Of a DNA stretch of 64,000 nucleotides, positions 1 to 10,904 are shown in pieces; position 1 is the stretch's first letter, and each line of letters opens with the position of its first letter. The notes below the pieces were generated by a model. It ran no database searches, was not told the origin of the DNA, and saw nothing but the letters and a program-made list of their open reading frames with translations. This DNA is from Dryomyza anilis (taxonomy: Eukaryota; Arthropoda; Insecta; Diptera; Dryomyzidae). Location: positions 24,838,617-24,902,616 of the forward strand of contig OX638132.1 of NCBI GenBank assembly GCA_951804985.1, written 5' to 3'. The position numbers and the translations under genes are program-made.

Positions 1-280
1 TTTAAGCAACAATCATTGAAGTTGTGTATTTTTAAATTTTAGGATTATTTTGTTTTAAATATTTTTAATGATAAGAAACATTTTAGTTAGTAAAATCAAA
101 AAATTTCGAATATTTCAAATTTAATTCGATCTTGATTATAAAAATATATAATATTCTAGCACTATGATCGGCATCTGATCACTGAATTGTTTCCTTGTCA
201 TAATTCAAACAATTTCAAAACCGACATGTTAAGGTCATCATAACTAAATCTATCAAAATGGTATATTTCCAATGGTAGGC
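1..280. other. AT-rich spacer, nothing recognised
   Basis: No repeat family found elsewhere in the window and no reading frame of note. The next element begins where 'TTTTATACCCTACACTAAA' appears. Confidence 0.5.
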
Positions 281-875
281 ATTTTATACCCTACACTAAA
301 GGTGAAAGGGGATATTAAGTTTGGTTATCCGTTTGTAACTCCAATAAGGAAACCGGTTTGGAAAAATATATATACAGAATTCTTGATCAGCTTCTTCTTC
401 TGACTCGCCATCTCTACCTGTCTGTATGTCCTTTTAAATCACGATTACAGGCAGCTAGATCAACAAAGTTTTGAAGTTAGATAACATATGCACGTACGCT
501 GTCTGGTATTGAATATGAGCATGATCGGTTTATTGTGACCTCTGACTCGACCAATTATGTTCACATGCCACAATAACACTTAAATCTACCGGTTATTTTT
601 ACTTTTTACCGGACTTAATTCGGTCCGTTATAAAAAAAATGTAGATCAAATATAGAAAAAGATTTTTTTAGTGAACCTCAATTTGTCATAAAAAAAAAAA
701 TTCTGTACACCTATCGGTATTCAAATGAAAAGACATTCTTTAGCGATTACAAATTTCGTGCTATTCTCAGAATTCGTAAACTCTTAGGACGTCTGGACTT
801 TAAACGGTAATCGAACACATATCTGTAGGGTTTTTATAGTCGACTTAGACCGTCTTTAACTTCATAATTCTTAAA
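281..875 (+). mobile_element. Diverged mini-me/DINE-like repeat (family A)
   Basis: The head reads 'TTTTATACCCTACACTAAAG' and the tail 'GTAGGGTTTTTATAGTCG', matching in order the copies at 25.2, 43.0 and 50.4 kb: 'CTTGATCAGC', 'GTCTGTATGTCC', 'ATTGTGACCT', 'GTACACCTATCGGTATTCAAATG'. It is the most diverged of the nearly complete family A copies, with many substitutions and a degraded (GTCY)n block, so it is probably older. Short dipteran repeats with a (GTCY)n proto-microsatellite are known as mini-me and are related to DINE-1; that assignment is by resemblance only. It has no coding capacity. Confidence 0.6.
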
Positions 876-1408
876 AGTGATTATGGTTTATAATTTAAAT
901 ATTTTTTTTTTTATTTCAACAATACTTTAATTTCTCCTTCTCCTCAAATAAAAGTTAATTGATTTGTTTACCGCATGAAATCACGCCGCCATATGCAATA
1001 TGTTTTCATTTTGTAAAGCCTCATGCGGGCTGCCCTCATAAATAACGTTTCCAACAGTAGTATCGCCTTAAAGTAACAATAAAATTTTGTCACTATTGTC
1101 ACTTGGTCTCTCATCTCACAATCAACTTCGGACATAATTCATATAAATAAAGGGCGCTTCTTACGTTTCAAACAACCGCCGCACAGTGGGCGGGGAGTAC
1201 CAAAAGTTGATGTAAACCTCAAATAATTTTATTCTTGAAAAATGAGGATTGACTAATATTATATAAAAATTTAATAATCAACATTTATTTTATATAAATT
1301 TTATATTTTTTTTTATAAAAACTTTTTAACAATAAGGTTTAGGCATTATAAAAATAGTATTTATGGTTTTTTTTAAATAACCGTTTAAAAAAATTGATCA
1401 GAAATGTA
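876..1408. other. AT-rich spacer
   Basis: Mostly A/T runs. A slightly GC-richer patch lies near 1170-1200. I recognise no gene or repeat family. Confidence 0.45.
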
Positions 1409-1709
1409 ATAATAATACAGTCCTACAGTCCTGTATAGAACTTTGGCCGAGCTCTCTCATGCACTCAAATTGGTGGGACCTACAGTTTATTGCCGAATCC
1501 GAACGGCGGGTGAGAACTTTTCATAGGCATTGTTTTACTCTCGTAGTTTTGCCATTTACTGACGAGAGGTAGCGTCGCATAGATAAATGTTTTCTATGAA
1601 AAAGATGTTGGCAGTCGCTGGGGATCGAACCGGGGACCTTCGGCTCGTAGTCGAACGTACCAGCGACTTTTCGCTCATAGTCCAACGCACTAACCAGACG
1701 AACTAATTA
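1409..1709 (-). mobile_element. tRNA-derived SINE, reversed copy 1
   Basis: On the minus strand this reads as a tRNA-like head with an A-box-like 'TGGTTAGTGCG' and a B box 'GGTTCGATCCCC', then the body shared with copies at 22.5, 29.5/30.3, 39.6 and 53.4 kb ('GGCAATAAACTGTAGGTCCC' is the 22.5-kb version), and a 3' end 'GTTCTATACAGGACTGTA' followed by an ATT-rich tail. The anticodon-arm region is present twice in degenerate form (1638-1661 and 1668-1696), which the other copies do not show. SINEs are transcribed by RNA polymerase III and moved by LINE machinery; this copy is a fossil. Confidence 0.85.
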
Positions 1710-3040
1710 ATTCTTGCAATTGTTGAGTAAAATGTTCTGTGTTTGAGAGAGTGTCAGAAAAAGTTGAATACATATGACAAAAAATGACTGATCCCATATT
1801 GTAGGTAATTTTATTTACTACACAATGAGATCAATTTGACTTTTTAGATTTTTACCAACTTTAGCTACTCGCTGCACCACTGTGCGCCGTCATATGCACA
1901 AAAAACGACATCAAGAGGGTCTTTTCAGTGCCTACTATAGAATTGATCTGATATAATAACGCATGCAGATCGCTCTGTTTTGATATAATATGATGCATAA
2001 ATAATGCTGCCACGTTAATAAAAATGTAATTTATTTCAATAATAATTCTCGACATAATTAGCTTGCGACACAGTGGCACAAAGGCAACATTTGATGAACG
2101 CATAATAAACCTATATTTCCATTTAAGTATCGTCATATATTTGTAAAAAATTCAATTTATTAAAAACTCTACCGCATTATGCGTCACAGTTTCAATTCAA
2201 TAAATTAATATTAATATGTGTATATCACATCAAATATGTAGTCCCTTTTTAAAATCACATTAATTAAAACTTTTCATTTTGCAACCTGTTAACTGCCAAT
2301 TTTTTATTATGTTTAAATCTCAACTTTGGTATTTAAAAATAATAAAAACAATGTAGCTTGAAAATAAAACCTATTAAAATCAATTTTATAGCAAATTTTT
2401 ATTATAAATTTAATAAAAATACCATAAATGTGGCCGGCCACAATATCAACATGATTATAGAACAACATTTCATTTAAATAACACTAAAAAATTTTATGAC
2501 TTCATTTTGATTGAATGAATATTGAATGTGTTTTGGTGGTTGTACAACGCAAACCGAGTAAAATTCATGAAAAATAAGTTTATGATTATTATTGCATGTT
2601 AAAGTGGTTTCTTTATTAACCCATTAAATCCTATTGTTCCAAAACGTGGCGAACATCTATATTTGATGTTGGGTGCATTTAATATTTTTTGTGTATTAAA
2701 TGGATGACAATTGACTGTAACACGCGATTCTTATTTTAATGTTTTATCTTTGCTAAATACTTAAAATTGTTTAACACATGGGTTAAACACTTTGCTATTA
2801 CATATACTACGCGACGTTGCAGTACTATTTTAACGACAGTTTTAAGAGACTTTATTAGTTTTTGGTAATAAAAAATAAATTTTATCACATTTTTTATAAC
2901 CTACAGCAGGGGTGCACAGCTATCTCGCTAACAAAAAAAAACTTCAGGTTGTACAAAAAAAAACCTGGTAATTTTCTGGTTGTCACTTAAATTTACGTTA
3001 TTAATAAAATTTGTCAAAACTCGAATTTTATGAACCACTA
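1710..3040. other. AT-rich spacer, no recognised feature
   Basis: Long A/T-rich sequence without the repeat families seen elsewhere. A minus-strand open frame at 1861-2136 has no motif, no codon bias and no context, and I do not call it a gene. Confidence 0.45.
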
Positions 3041-3304
3041 ACAGGCATCCGTGCTTCGCTGTGGCCATTTTTTTTGTTGGTGTTATAAATGAGTAACCAA
3101 AATTAAAAAGACAATTTTTCTTCGGACTGTTTTCCCGTAGAGTTTTTCACCGTAAAAGTTTTAGTGTGGTGAGTTTTAGTATGGCGAGTTTCAGTGGATG
3201 AGTTTATGTGTGGTGAATTTCGGTGTGGTGAGTTTAAAGAATTTGGGGTGGTTGGTATATCCTGGTATGAAATATCTTGATGTCACTATAATAACTGTCG
3301 ACTG
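3041..3304 (-). mobile_element. Helitron fragment
   Basis: It begins 'GGCATCCGTGCTTCGCTGTG' and continues through 'CCCGTAGAGTTTTTC' and the 'GTGTGGTGAGTTT' motif array to 'CTGTAATAACTGTCGAC'-like sequence. The same order is seen in the Helitron at 31.58-32.26 kb and in the fragment at 57.50-58.10 kb. The orientation is that of the complete copy. Homology stops at about 3304, exactly where LINE reverse transcriptase sequence begins. Confidence 0.7.
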
Positions 3305-4856
3305 TCTTTATTAACATACCTGTTCTTGATCCAGAAACTATTTTATCATATTTAAAATCTATAAAGATTTCGAACTCTCCAGGCCCAGATAATATTCCTA
3401 GCTGTATACTAAAGTATTGTGCCAACACTTTGTGTTTTCCCCTTACTGGGATTTTCAAGTTGTCTTTAAGTAAAGGAATATTCCCTGACGTATGGAAAGA
3501 ATCATACATAAAACCTTTATTCAAAAATGGCAGCAAATCGGATATTACTAATTACAGATGTATAGCTAAACTTAGCGCAATACCAAAAGTATTTGAACAC
3601 ATTATTACAAACCAACTTTATCACAGTGTTAAACCGATAATATCATCAGCCCAACACGGTTTCATAAAAGGCAAATCTACCAGCACAAATCTTCTTGAAT
3701 TTGCATCAAAGGTTATACAGGGTTTTACAAATGGACTTCAAACATGTGATATATACGGATTTCAGTAAAGCATTTGATATTGTAAATCATGATTTGTTAT
3801 TAGCAAAACTTGATATTATAGGCTTTCCATCTATTCTTCTATTATGGATCAACTCTTATTTAAAAAGCAGAAGACAGAGAGTGCTTTTTAAGGATACCCT
3901 TTCTGATTTTATACCTGTCGCATCCGGAGTCCCCCAAGGGAGCCACCTACGTCCACTATTTTTTAATCTTTTCATTAACGATCTTCCCTCTATTATAAGT
4001 CATAGCGAAATACTATTATATGCTGATGATGCCAAGCTTTATCTGTCATATAAAAACCCTGAGCATCACTTATACTTACAGGATGACCTATGCAAAGTGG
4101 TTGAGTGGTGCAACTATAATTGCCTTAAACTTAATATAAAAAAGTGCAAACAGATGACATTTACACGTAAAAAACATCATATAACCAGCTACGAAATTCT
4201 TGATTGCCCACTTGATTCAGTTACCGTATTTAACGACCTTGGTGTAACTATGGACTCGAAGCTACGTTTTCACACTCACATAAGCCATATGATAAACAAG
4301 GCAAAAGGAGTGCTAGGATTTATGAAACGTTGGGCAAAGGAATTTGATGATCCTTATACAACTAAATTATTATACACCTCACTTGTACGGCCAATACTGG
4401 AATATGCATCCGTAGTATGGAATCCCCATTACAATGTATATATCGATATGATTGAATCAGTGCAAAAGCAATTTTTACTATTCGCACTTAGAAATCTCCA
4501 CTGGAATCCAAATATTAACCTTCCATCGTATGAGAGCAGACTTAAACTACTTCGCCTTCCAACTTTAAAAAGTAGACGCACAATGCTAAATGTAACATTT
4601 TTGCATAAACTTATAAACGGTGACATACATTCTATATATTTAATAAATACAACGACATTTAACATTCCATCCCGTACGTCTAGACATTATAAGCCTTTAC
4701 GTATATGTTTATGCAATACAAACTTCTCACAGAACAATCCGTTTCGTTGTATTTTGTAATGACTTCAATAACCTATATCATCTTATATTACAATGTGACT
4801 CCACTGACATTTTAAAACAATTAATACTTGACCATTTAAATAAATAAATATACACT
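3301..4856 (+). pseudogene. LINE (jockey-like superfamily) reverse transcriptase remnant
   Basis: Three reading frames add up to a reverse transcriptase that copies element RNA at the target site. Frame 1 (3301-3768) holds the N-terminal RT region with 'SPGPDNIPS', 'WKESYIKPLFKNG' and 'AQHGFIKGKSTSTNL'. A frameshift near 3735-3758 leads into frame 2 (to 4759) with 'TDFSKAFDIVNHDLL', 'SGVPQGSHLRPLFFNLFIND', the catalytic YADD box at 4019-4030, 'DLGVTMDSKLRFHTHI' and 'LVRPILEYASVVWNP'. A second frameshift near 4740 gives a C terminus 'LKQLILDHLNK' and a stop at about 4848, followed by an (AATA)n-like tail. The endonuclease and ORF1 are missing, as in 5'-truncated copies. The clade within the jockey/CR1/I-like group is not certain. 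Confidence 0.9.
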
Positions 4857-5130
4857 TAAATATGTGCCAGCTGATGATACTAAATCTGTAGCTGAATTGA
4901 ATCACAGGACAGTCCAGACTGTTGCTGCCGGTCACCATGTCCGTACGATACACGGACGAGCCTCTCGGTCGGTTGGGCGGGTATGTGGGATCGCAGGGAT
5001 TCGTCGATAAAAAAAAAAATAAAACTATCTTGAAAATGTAGTATTTCGAATATTCCGCAGCCCACAAAAAAAAGTTCGTGTTGTACAAAAATAACCAAAG
5101 GTGTACTTTTATTTTGTAAAATAATATTCC
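4857..5130. other. GC-richer unique patch and A-rich spacer
   Basis: 4890-5000 is clearly richer in G and C than its surroundings ('GGTCGGTTGGGCGGGTATG'). It could be 3' UTR of the adjacent LINE or a foreign fragment. I see no motif. Confidence 0.4.
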
Positions 5131-5300
5131 GCATAGCTTAGAACTCGCATTTCTTTGGTCCAAACTTTTCATATGTTTTGTTATTGCTTTCTTCGATCAC
5201 TTGTGTAACGGCAAATATAATACAACAAGTACAATTCAATCAAATGTAACAACAAACACATGTGAATCCAACATCACAACAATGATGTTCGTTTACAACA
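5131..5300 (+). repeat. Dispersed relative of the 190-bp tandem unit
   Basis: 'GTTATTGCTTTCTTCGATCA' with 'CTTGTGTAACGGCAAAT', preceded by 'TTTGGTCCAAACTTT' and followed by 'AACAACAAACACATG', matches in order the unit repeated at 48.45-49.01 kb. It is a single diverged copy, so the unit is an interspersed repeat that was locally amplified at 48 kb. Confidence 0.7.
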
Positions 5301-5698
5301 AACAAATTTCATCGTTGTTTGTGTACAACAGAAGTTTAAATTATTGCCGCGCCGGGCACCCATGATCTAGATTATATCGTTACTGTTATGTCAAAAGGGG
5401 CGAATGCAAATTTCTAAAATGTCGGGAAATTAAATTTTAAAGTTTAAAGTGCTGTAAAAATTATTAAAACTTTTTTTCTGCTATTTATTTTATTATTTCT
5501 GTTTCTAAATTACTGAATTCTAAGCACGGATTTTTCATTTCTAAATCTTCAACAATAGCGTAAAATTTTTGTTTTTATTTCCATAACTTTTTATGGGTAC
5601 AGGATAAAATAGTGATTTAAATGCTTTAATTGTTTGTTTTTAACTTATCTATTTATCTGCATTTTACCATTTCTCTACCAATTTATCTTTCACTCTAT
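5301..5698. other. AT-rich spacer
   Basis: Nothing recognised apart from a short GC-rich patch near 5347-5365. Confidence 0.4.
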
Positions 5699-5701
5699 AT
5701 T

Positions 5702-5721
5702 ACTTACTTACTTACTTACTT
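5702..5721 (+). repeat. (TTAC)n / (TAAG)n RTE tail
   Basis: Five tandem TTAC units on the plus strand form the 3' microsatellite tail of the RTE element read on the minus strand. Confidence 0.85.
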
Positions 5722-5806
5722 AAATGGCCCTTACAACCGTGGGTCGGTTTTGGCCGCTGAGATGAAGCCGCGCCAGTCGGATCTGCTTTGCGCGCGCTGA
5801 CGTCAG

Positions 5807-6163
5807 TTAGAAATACCAAGTCTCAACGTCGTCATCAAGTACTGGGGTTGCCGGGTTTACTTCTCTATCGGTGGAATTGCGGTCATCATCACCGGTCAGC
5901 AGTCTAGAGAAGTGATACCTCCATATTTTCAGTGTGTTCTGGATATCTGTCACTAGATTTCCGTTCTCATCTTTACAAGAAGAGGCTCCGGATTTTGAAC
6001 CTCCGGCGAGGCGTCTTATTTTCTCGAAAAATTTTCGAGCCTCATTCCTGTCCCCATGCATCTCAATCTCCTCACACTCACGTCTTTCTGCCTCGCTTTT
6101 TTTACGCCTGAAAAGACGTCTCTCTTCCCTCCTACGTCTCTCTTCCCTCCGATTGTGGGACAA
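5807..6163 (-). pseudogene. RTE linker region between endonuclease and RT
   Basis: The frame has an Arg/Glu-rich coiled segment 'RREERRRREERRLFRRKK', then 'EARKFFEKIRRLAGG' and 'CKDENGNLVTDIQNTLKIW', which is the usual segment between endonuclease and RT in RTE elements. The reading frame differs from the endonuclease by a shift or small deletion at about 6165-6185. The sequence ends at 'VETWYF' where RT should begin. Confidence 0.75.
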
Positions 6164-6179
6164 TAGATGGCTTCTCTGC

Positions 6180-6705
6180 CCACCTTGGCGTTAAAATCGC
6201 CTAGCACGATTTTGATATCGTGGCGGGGGCAGCGCTCGTATGCGTTGTCTAGGCGCTCGTAGAAGCGCTCTTTTGTCTCGTCATCTTTGTCGTTCGTCGG
6301 AGCGTGTGCACAAATTAGGCTGATATGGAAATATTTAGCCTTGATGCGGATTGTTGCCAGCCTTTCGTCCACGGGCGTGAACCTAGAGACAAGGTGGCGG
6401 AGTCTCTTGCCGACCACAAATCCACATCCAAATTCGTGTCTCTCCGCATGGCAGCTGTAGTAGATATCACAAGACGCTTTTTTTGAACAGCCCTGTCCCG
6501 TCCATCGCATCTCCTGGATAGCGGTGATGTCAGCCTTATATTTTTCGAGGACATCTGCCAGCTGGATAGAGGCACCTTCCCTATAAAGGGTCCGGACATT
6601 CCAGGTGCATATCCGTAAATCATGGTCCTTAAAACGTTTGCGTGGGTCGTCATCGTTGTAATCGGTCGTTATCCGAGGCTTCTTTTTTGTTTTCATTGGG
6701 CGCAT
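6180..6705 (-). pseudogene. RTE apurinic-like endonuclease domain, truncated
   Basis: The frame opens at 6705 with a basic N-terminal stretch, then 'ICTWNVRTL' (catalytic Asn region, about residue 33), 'AIQEMRWTGQG' (catalytic Glu, about residue 65), 'FGCGFVVGKRL', and 'IVLGDFNAKVGRE' (Asp/Asn pair) near residue 170. The final SDH motif is missing because the frame changes near 6165-6185. The enzyme nicks target DNA to prime reverse transcription; this one lacks its last catalytic motif and cannot be complete. Confidence 0.85.
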
Positions 6706-7000
6706 AGGTTTTTTCCGTGGTGGGACTCAAACCCAACGCACGAACCGTCACTCTGAGGGAAATGCTCGCCACTCACTTTAGCCGACTTCTACACCGGGTG
6801 GTGTAGAGCGCCGTTTCCAGGGACTTCCACGAGGAGGACTTCCACCGAAGTGGAGGTGTCACCATTTGACAATTTGCCAATTCTAGTGACCAGTGAGTTG
6901 ACTTGAGACGACACCGACAAGGATTGCGCTGGCTTCGCCATGTTGAAGCACTCAGACACGTTGCCTTGTGATAATCGCCCCCATAGTCCCCTCACTCTAT

Positions 7001-7530
7001 ATACAGAGAAAAAAATCATCATCATATTGATGAATTTCGTTCTTCAAACCATATACATTGTATTGATGAACGATTCATAATATTTATAACTACAAAACAT
7101 CAATGTTATGAATTCATTATTCAATATGATGAAGTATATTTGAAGAATACGTTTCATAATATTAATGAACGAAAACATAAAATAAAAGTTATATGTACAT
7201 CATATTGATCAACATATTGATTTCATCAACATAAATTTCAATCAAAATATTTATTTTTTACCATATTTTTCAGTTCTCAAATAGTTCTTGTATGTTATTT
7301 CTAATATAATGCATAAATAAGTAAAATGTTTTGTAATATATATTTTTATTAATACAACTTTTAATTAAATAAAAAGAAATATTTATTAAAATATATAAAA
7401 AATATTTAAACATTATTTTTTAATTAGATTGAAATAAAAAATAAAAAAATCGGACATTTTTTTAGATCATTTTTTGTTTCGAAAAAAAGAAATTGTTTTT
7501 GTGATATCTTTAAAAAAAAATCGTAAAATT
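7001..7530 (-). mobile_element. Family E TIR element, reversed and decayed
   Basis: It begins 'CAGAGAAAAAAATCATCATC', then 'GATGAATTTCGTTCTTCAAA' and 'ACTACAAAACATCAATGTTA', the reverse complement of the right end of the copies at 8.85 and 60.2 kb. The interior degenerates into A/T with the family's 'TTCGAAAAAAAG' motif near 7485. The far end is not resolved. Confidence 0.65.
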
Positions 7531-8640
7531 CCATAAAAAAAACGGAGCTAATTTTTTTATTCTTGAAGAACATCCCCCGGGCTTGATGTGGAATAATCGA
7601 TATATGAGATAGATTATTTATTAAAAAAATTTTAATTAAATAAATTGATATAAAAAATAAATTTTGTATAATTAAATAAAATGATTTTTATCGCATGATT
7701 TTTTTGCATTATTATAAATTGCATATTTTATTTATCTATTTTTTTAATTACATTTTTGTATAGTTAATTTTTCTACATTGATGTGATAAAAGAATTACGC
7801 GCCGTCAACACGAGCACCACCGCCGCGACGCGGTGGTCTTCTTATATCAAAGCAGCCGCATATCAGTATTTTTTACGCATGCGTGAAATCTCCTTTGCTG
7901 CAAACCACCCACCAACAATATTGCAAGCAAAGGCAACAGCAACATTAACCATTGTTGCAGTAAGTTAGTCATGGTTTTACTTAAAAGCTATTGTTAATAA
8001 TAATAATTATTAACAATTATTAATTATTATAATTTGACCGTCACTGTAGCGACAACTGCTGTTGCTGTTTTTAGTTAAGTTATTGTTGTCATTGTTGTTG
8101 CATGCACATATAATTTATTTCATTGTCGAAGTGATAAAAATCTTTATTATGACCAACACAACAACAATTGCTGCAATAAAAGCTGCAACAGCAACAACTG
8201 CAGACACTGCAGCATAAGAAAAATTGCAATTATTTATTTTTATTTTTTTTACACTTTTTATTGTTGATTATTTCATTTTTATTGTTGCTGCTACTGCTGA
8301 ACAGTTTCATGTGTCTGGCGCTTCAATGAGCTACAACAAGCCGCAACCAGCAATGAGCAACAATGCCGACAGTGCATCCATCGACTACCGACCGACCACC
8401 AACCAACGAATGCCGTAAATGCAATCACTTCATCGCCAACAACATGATATCTCGCGTTGCACGCATTGATTGCTCAGCGATGCTTAGTTGCTTTTGTTGC
8501 CGCTGCTACGGGCAACGCCTTTTCTTTTAAATTGCAGACTATTTAATGCACCCAAAAAGAGACTACTCAACTGGATAAAAACATTAACATTTTTACATAC
8601 TTTAATGTAAAATTTTTTTATCATATCATAATTTATAGGA
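7531..8640. other. CAA/GTT-rich spacer
   Basis: Unique-looking sequence with many CAA, GCA and GTT triplets (for example 7900-7970, 8045-8110, 8150-8215, 8280-8520), typical of fly introns and regulatory DNA. Short open frames at 7783 and 8224 show low-complexity residues only. Confidence 0.45.
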
Positions 8641-8649
8641 ATTTTTAAG

Positions 8650-8790
8650 TATAGCTAATTCGTGTAATACATATAATAAATCTCTTTTTTTGTTTGTCTG
8701 TTTGTTTGTTTGTTACGCTTCTCCATCTAAACGACTGATCCGATTTCATTGACATTTTTAGATTCGGGTCTGGAATACAGAAAATAAAAT
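8650..8790 (+). mobile_element. Possible Helitron-like 5' end fragment
   Basis: 'AAATCTCTTTTTTTG' is followed by (GTTT)n and 'CTCCATCTAAACGACTGATC', then 'CGATTTCATTGACATTTT'. Many insect Helitrons start with TCT, a GTTTGT repeat and a similar 'AACGACT..TCCGATTT' block. No 3' end is seen, so the call is tentative. Confidence 0.35.
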
Positions 8791-8852
8791 GTCTGCAATA
8801 TGATGATTTTATTCATAAATATTATTAATTTTTTCACCAATTATCAGATTAA

Positions 8853-9819
8853 CACAGAAAAAAAAATTCTTCAATATGATGAATTTATTCATAAATAATA
8901 TGAATTTTTTCACCAACTACCAGATTCAACATATTGATACCACCGTTCATTAAAAGACATATTAATGAATGTATTCATTATATATATGAACAAAATATTA
9001 AATACAATGAATTTGAATTGTCATATTGATGAATTTGTTCATAATATTTTTAATTTTTTTATTTTTTTTTTTATAAAATAATTCGAAAAAAAAATTGTTG
9101 TGAACATTTTATTCAAAAAATAAAAGTAAAAAATTTAAAAAAAAATTATCCGAAAAAAAATTTTGAACAAAATTTTTCCGAATAATTTTTTTTTTTCGAA
9201 AAAATAATGTTTTTGAAAAAATAAACTTTTCAAAAAAAAATTTGTTCGAAAAAAAATGTTATTCGAAAAAAAAAATCTAAAAAAAAAATTTGTTAGAAAA
9301 AAAAATTTGTTCGAAAAAAAATTTTTTTTTCGAAAAAAAACATTCAAATGAATAAATTTAAAAAAAAATGTTATAATTTTTTAATTTTTAAATACATTTT
9401 TTATAAATATAATTTGTTATTAATAAAAAAAAGTTGTACTTATAAATAAATATATTACAGAATATTTTACTAATTTATATATACCATACAAGATACAAGA
9501 ACTACTTGAAAACTGAGAAATATACCAAATAATTAACGAAAAATACAAATTTTGTTTGAAATTTAATTTGATGACCAACATATTTCTATATGATTTACTT
9601 ATATGTTGTATTTTATGTATTTGTTCATTAATATAATGTAAATTATTTTTCACATACACTTCATCATATTGAAGAATACTTTTTCGTTCATTCATCAAAT
9701 TGATAATTCATACTTAACATTAATGTTTTGTAGTCAATAATATGAATCGTTCTTCAATACAATGAATCATGGTTTGTAGAACGAAATTCATCATTATGAT
9801 GATATTTTTTTTTTCTGTG
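8853..9819 (+). mobile_element. Family E TIR element, full length (967 bp)
   Basis: The left end is 'CACAGAAAAAAAAATTC' followed by 'TTCAATATGATGAATTTATT'; the right end is 'GATGATATTTTTTTTTTCTG' closing with TGTG. These are inverted repeats around 'ATCATCATATTGATGAATTT'. The interior is A/T homopolymer with repeated 'TTCGAAAAAAAA' and has no transposase, so it is non-autonomous. The flanks are AA on both sides. Just upstream (8776-8851) lies the head of another E copy, suggesting insertion next to or into a relative. Minus-strand open frames here (Phe/Lys-rich) are homopolymer artefacts. Confidence 0.8.
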
Positions 9820-9924
9820 AAGTAATATATTTTATATATCAATTCGAAATTCCACAAATAGGGGGGCGAAAATGACGCATTTCTATATCTCTGTAACACT
9901 GATCCAATCTGGACAACTCTGGAC

Positions 9925-10200
9925 ACCAGGTCGTGTTTTCTCTCATTCTATTCGGGCATCCAACGTAGCCCACCCCTTCGTATTCCACACGACTCTGAAC
10001 AGATATCAGAGATAATTATTCTTCAGTCGCACAATACGTGTGTGGAACAATCTGCCTGCGTCTCTTTTTTCCGACATTTTTTTATATTGCCAAATTCAAA
10101 ACAAACAGTCATCGACACTACTCTACCTTTCCTCACTCATTTAATCTTTAATCCTTTCCACGATCAACACAGTGCAATGCATGAACGGGGGGCATCCCCT
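9925..10200 (+). pseudogene. LINE RT C-terminal remnant
   Basis: One frame reads 'RASNVAHPFVFHTTLNRYQR', stop, then 'LFFSRTIRVWNNLPASLFSD'. This is the conserved C-terminal tail ('R....WN.LP...F') seen after reverse transcriptase in jockey/CR1-like LINEs. The downstream 'CGATCAACACAGTGCA' also matches the tail of the minus-strand LINE at 14.69-15.12 kb, so both belong to one family. It is a 5'-truncated copy with an in-frame stop. Confidence 0.75.
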
Positions 10201-10900
10201 TAATTTGGGGGAAAAACAGAAAAAAAATTGTACAGTGACTCTTTTTAGGAAGTCAGTGAACATATGACACAAAATAGATCCGAATTTCACCACCATAGGA
10301 CGCAATTTTTTACCACTCTGTAACCTTTCAACCCATTTGGACCAAATTTTATATAGTGGCGCTGTGTTACATACCAAATCATTTAAACTATAAAATAAAG
10401 TAATTCACCGCCTGGTGGCGTAAAAGCTTAATTTCTATATCTCTGTATCCACCGATCTGATCAGGACATAATTTAGTATATTTACTCTTTGCAAAAAACC
10501 GTTTAACTTAGGCTCAAACGTGGATGGAATGTTGTCAACAGATGGAGCAAATTTTTAAAACCTTGCAATTTCTGAACCGATTTGTATTAAATTTAAAGTA
10601 TTGGCTCTATATTAAATATCAATTCTAAACTATCTAAACTATAACTTTATTCTAAATTTAACTGTCGAATACTGTAATAGCAAAAAAATAATTTTTTTGT
10701 GGTTACAAATCAGATCTAGATAAAATTTTGAATAGTAAATATTTGCAGAAACCCGGTTAACATGAGCTAAAAAGCAGTTCTTATTTTTACCACCAGACCA
10801 AATTTAATATAGAAAAGTTTAGAAAAGTTTTAAACCATGAAGTAATTCTAAAGTTTACCACCAGAGGGCTTAAAGACAAAATTTCTAAACATCTGCAACC
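10201..10900. repeat. Unclassified diverged repeat
   Basis: Phrases such as 'TTTCTATATCTCTGTA' with a following 'CCGATC'-like block and 'CACCAGA..GG' recur at about 9875, 10433 and 10870, suggesting an old repeat body interrupted by the LINE fragment. No coding potential was seen. Confidence 0.35.
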
Positions 10901-10904
10901 ACAC

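Larger units (their letters stand above)
5699..6998 (-). mobile_element. RTE-clade LINE with its reverse transcriptase deleted
   Basis: This is a block of markedly higher GC than its flanks, read on the minus strand. From 5' to 3' it has a GC-rich leader (about 6998-6706), an endonuclease reading frame (from 6705), a linker frame (to 5807), a 3' region 'GGCCAAAACCGACCC', and a tail of (TAAG)n on the minus strand at 5702-5721. A 3' tail of short repeats and a CFDP2-like endonuclease are RTE-clade hallmarks. The expected reverse transcriptase of several hundred codons is absent between linker and 3' UTR, so this is an internally deleted, dead copy. Its 5' end abuts a family E repeat at about 7001. 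Confidence 0.85.

Noticed and set aside
9135..9347. Phe/Lys-rich minus-strand frame
   Set aside because: Homopolymer interior of a family E element; similar artefacts occur at 18389-18580, 57245-57433 and 60182-60511.
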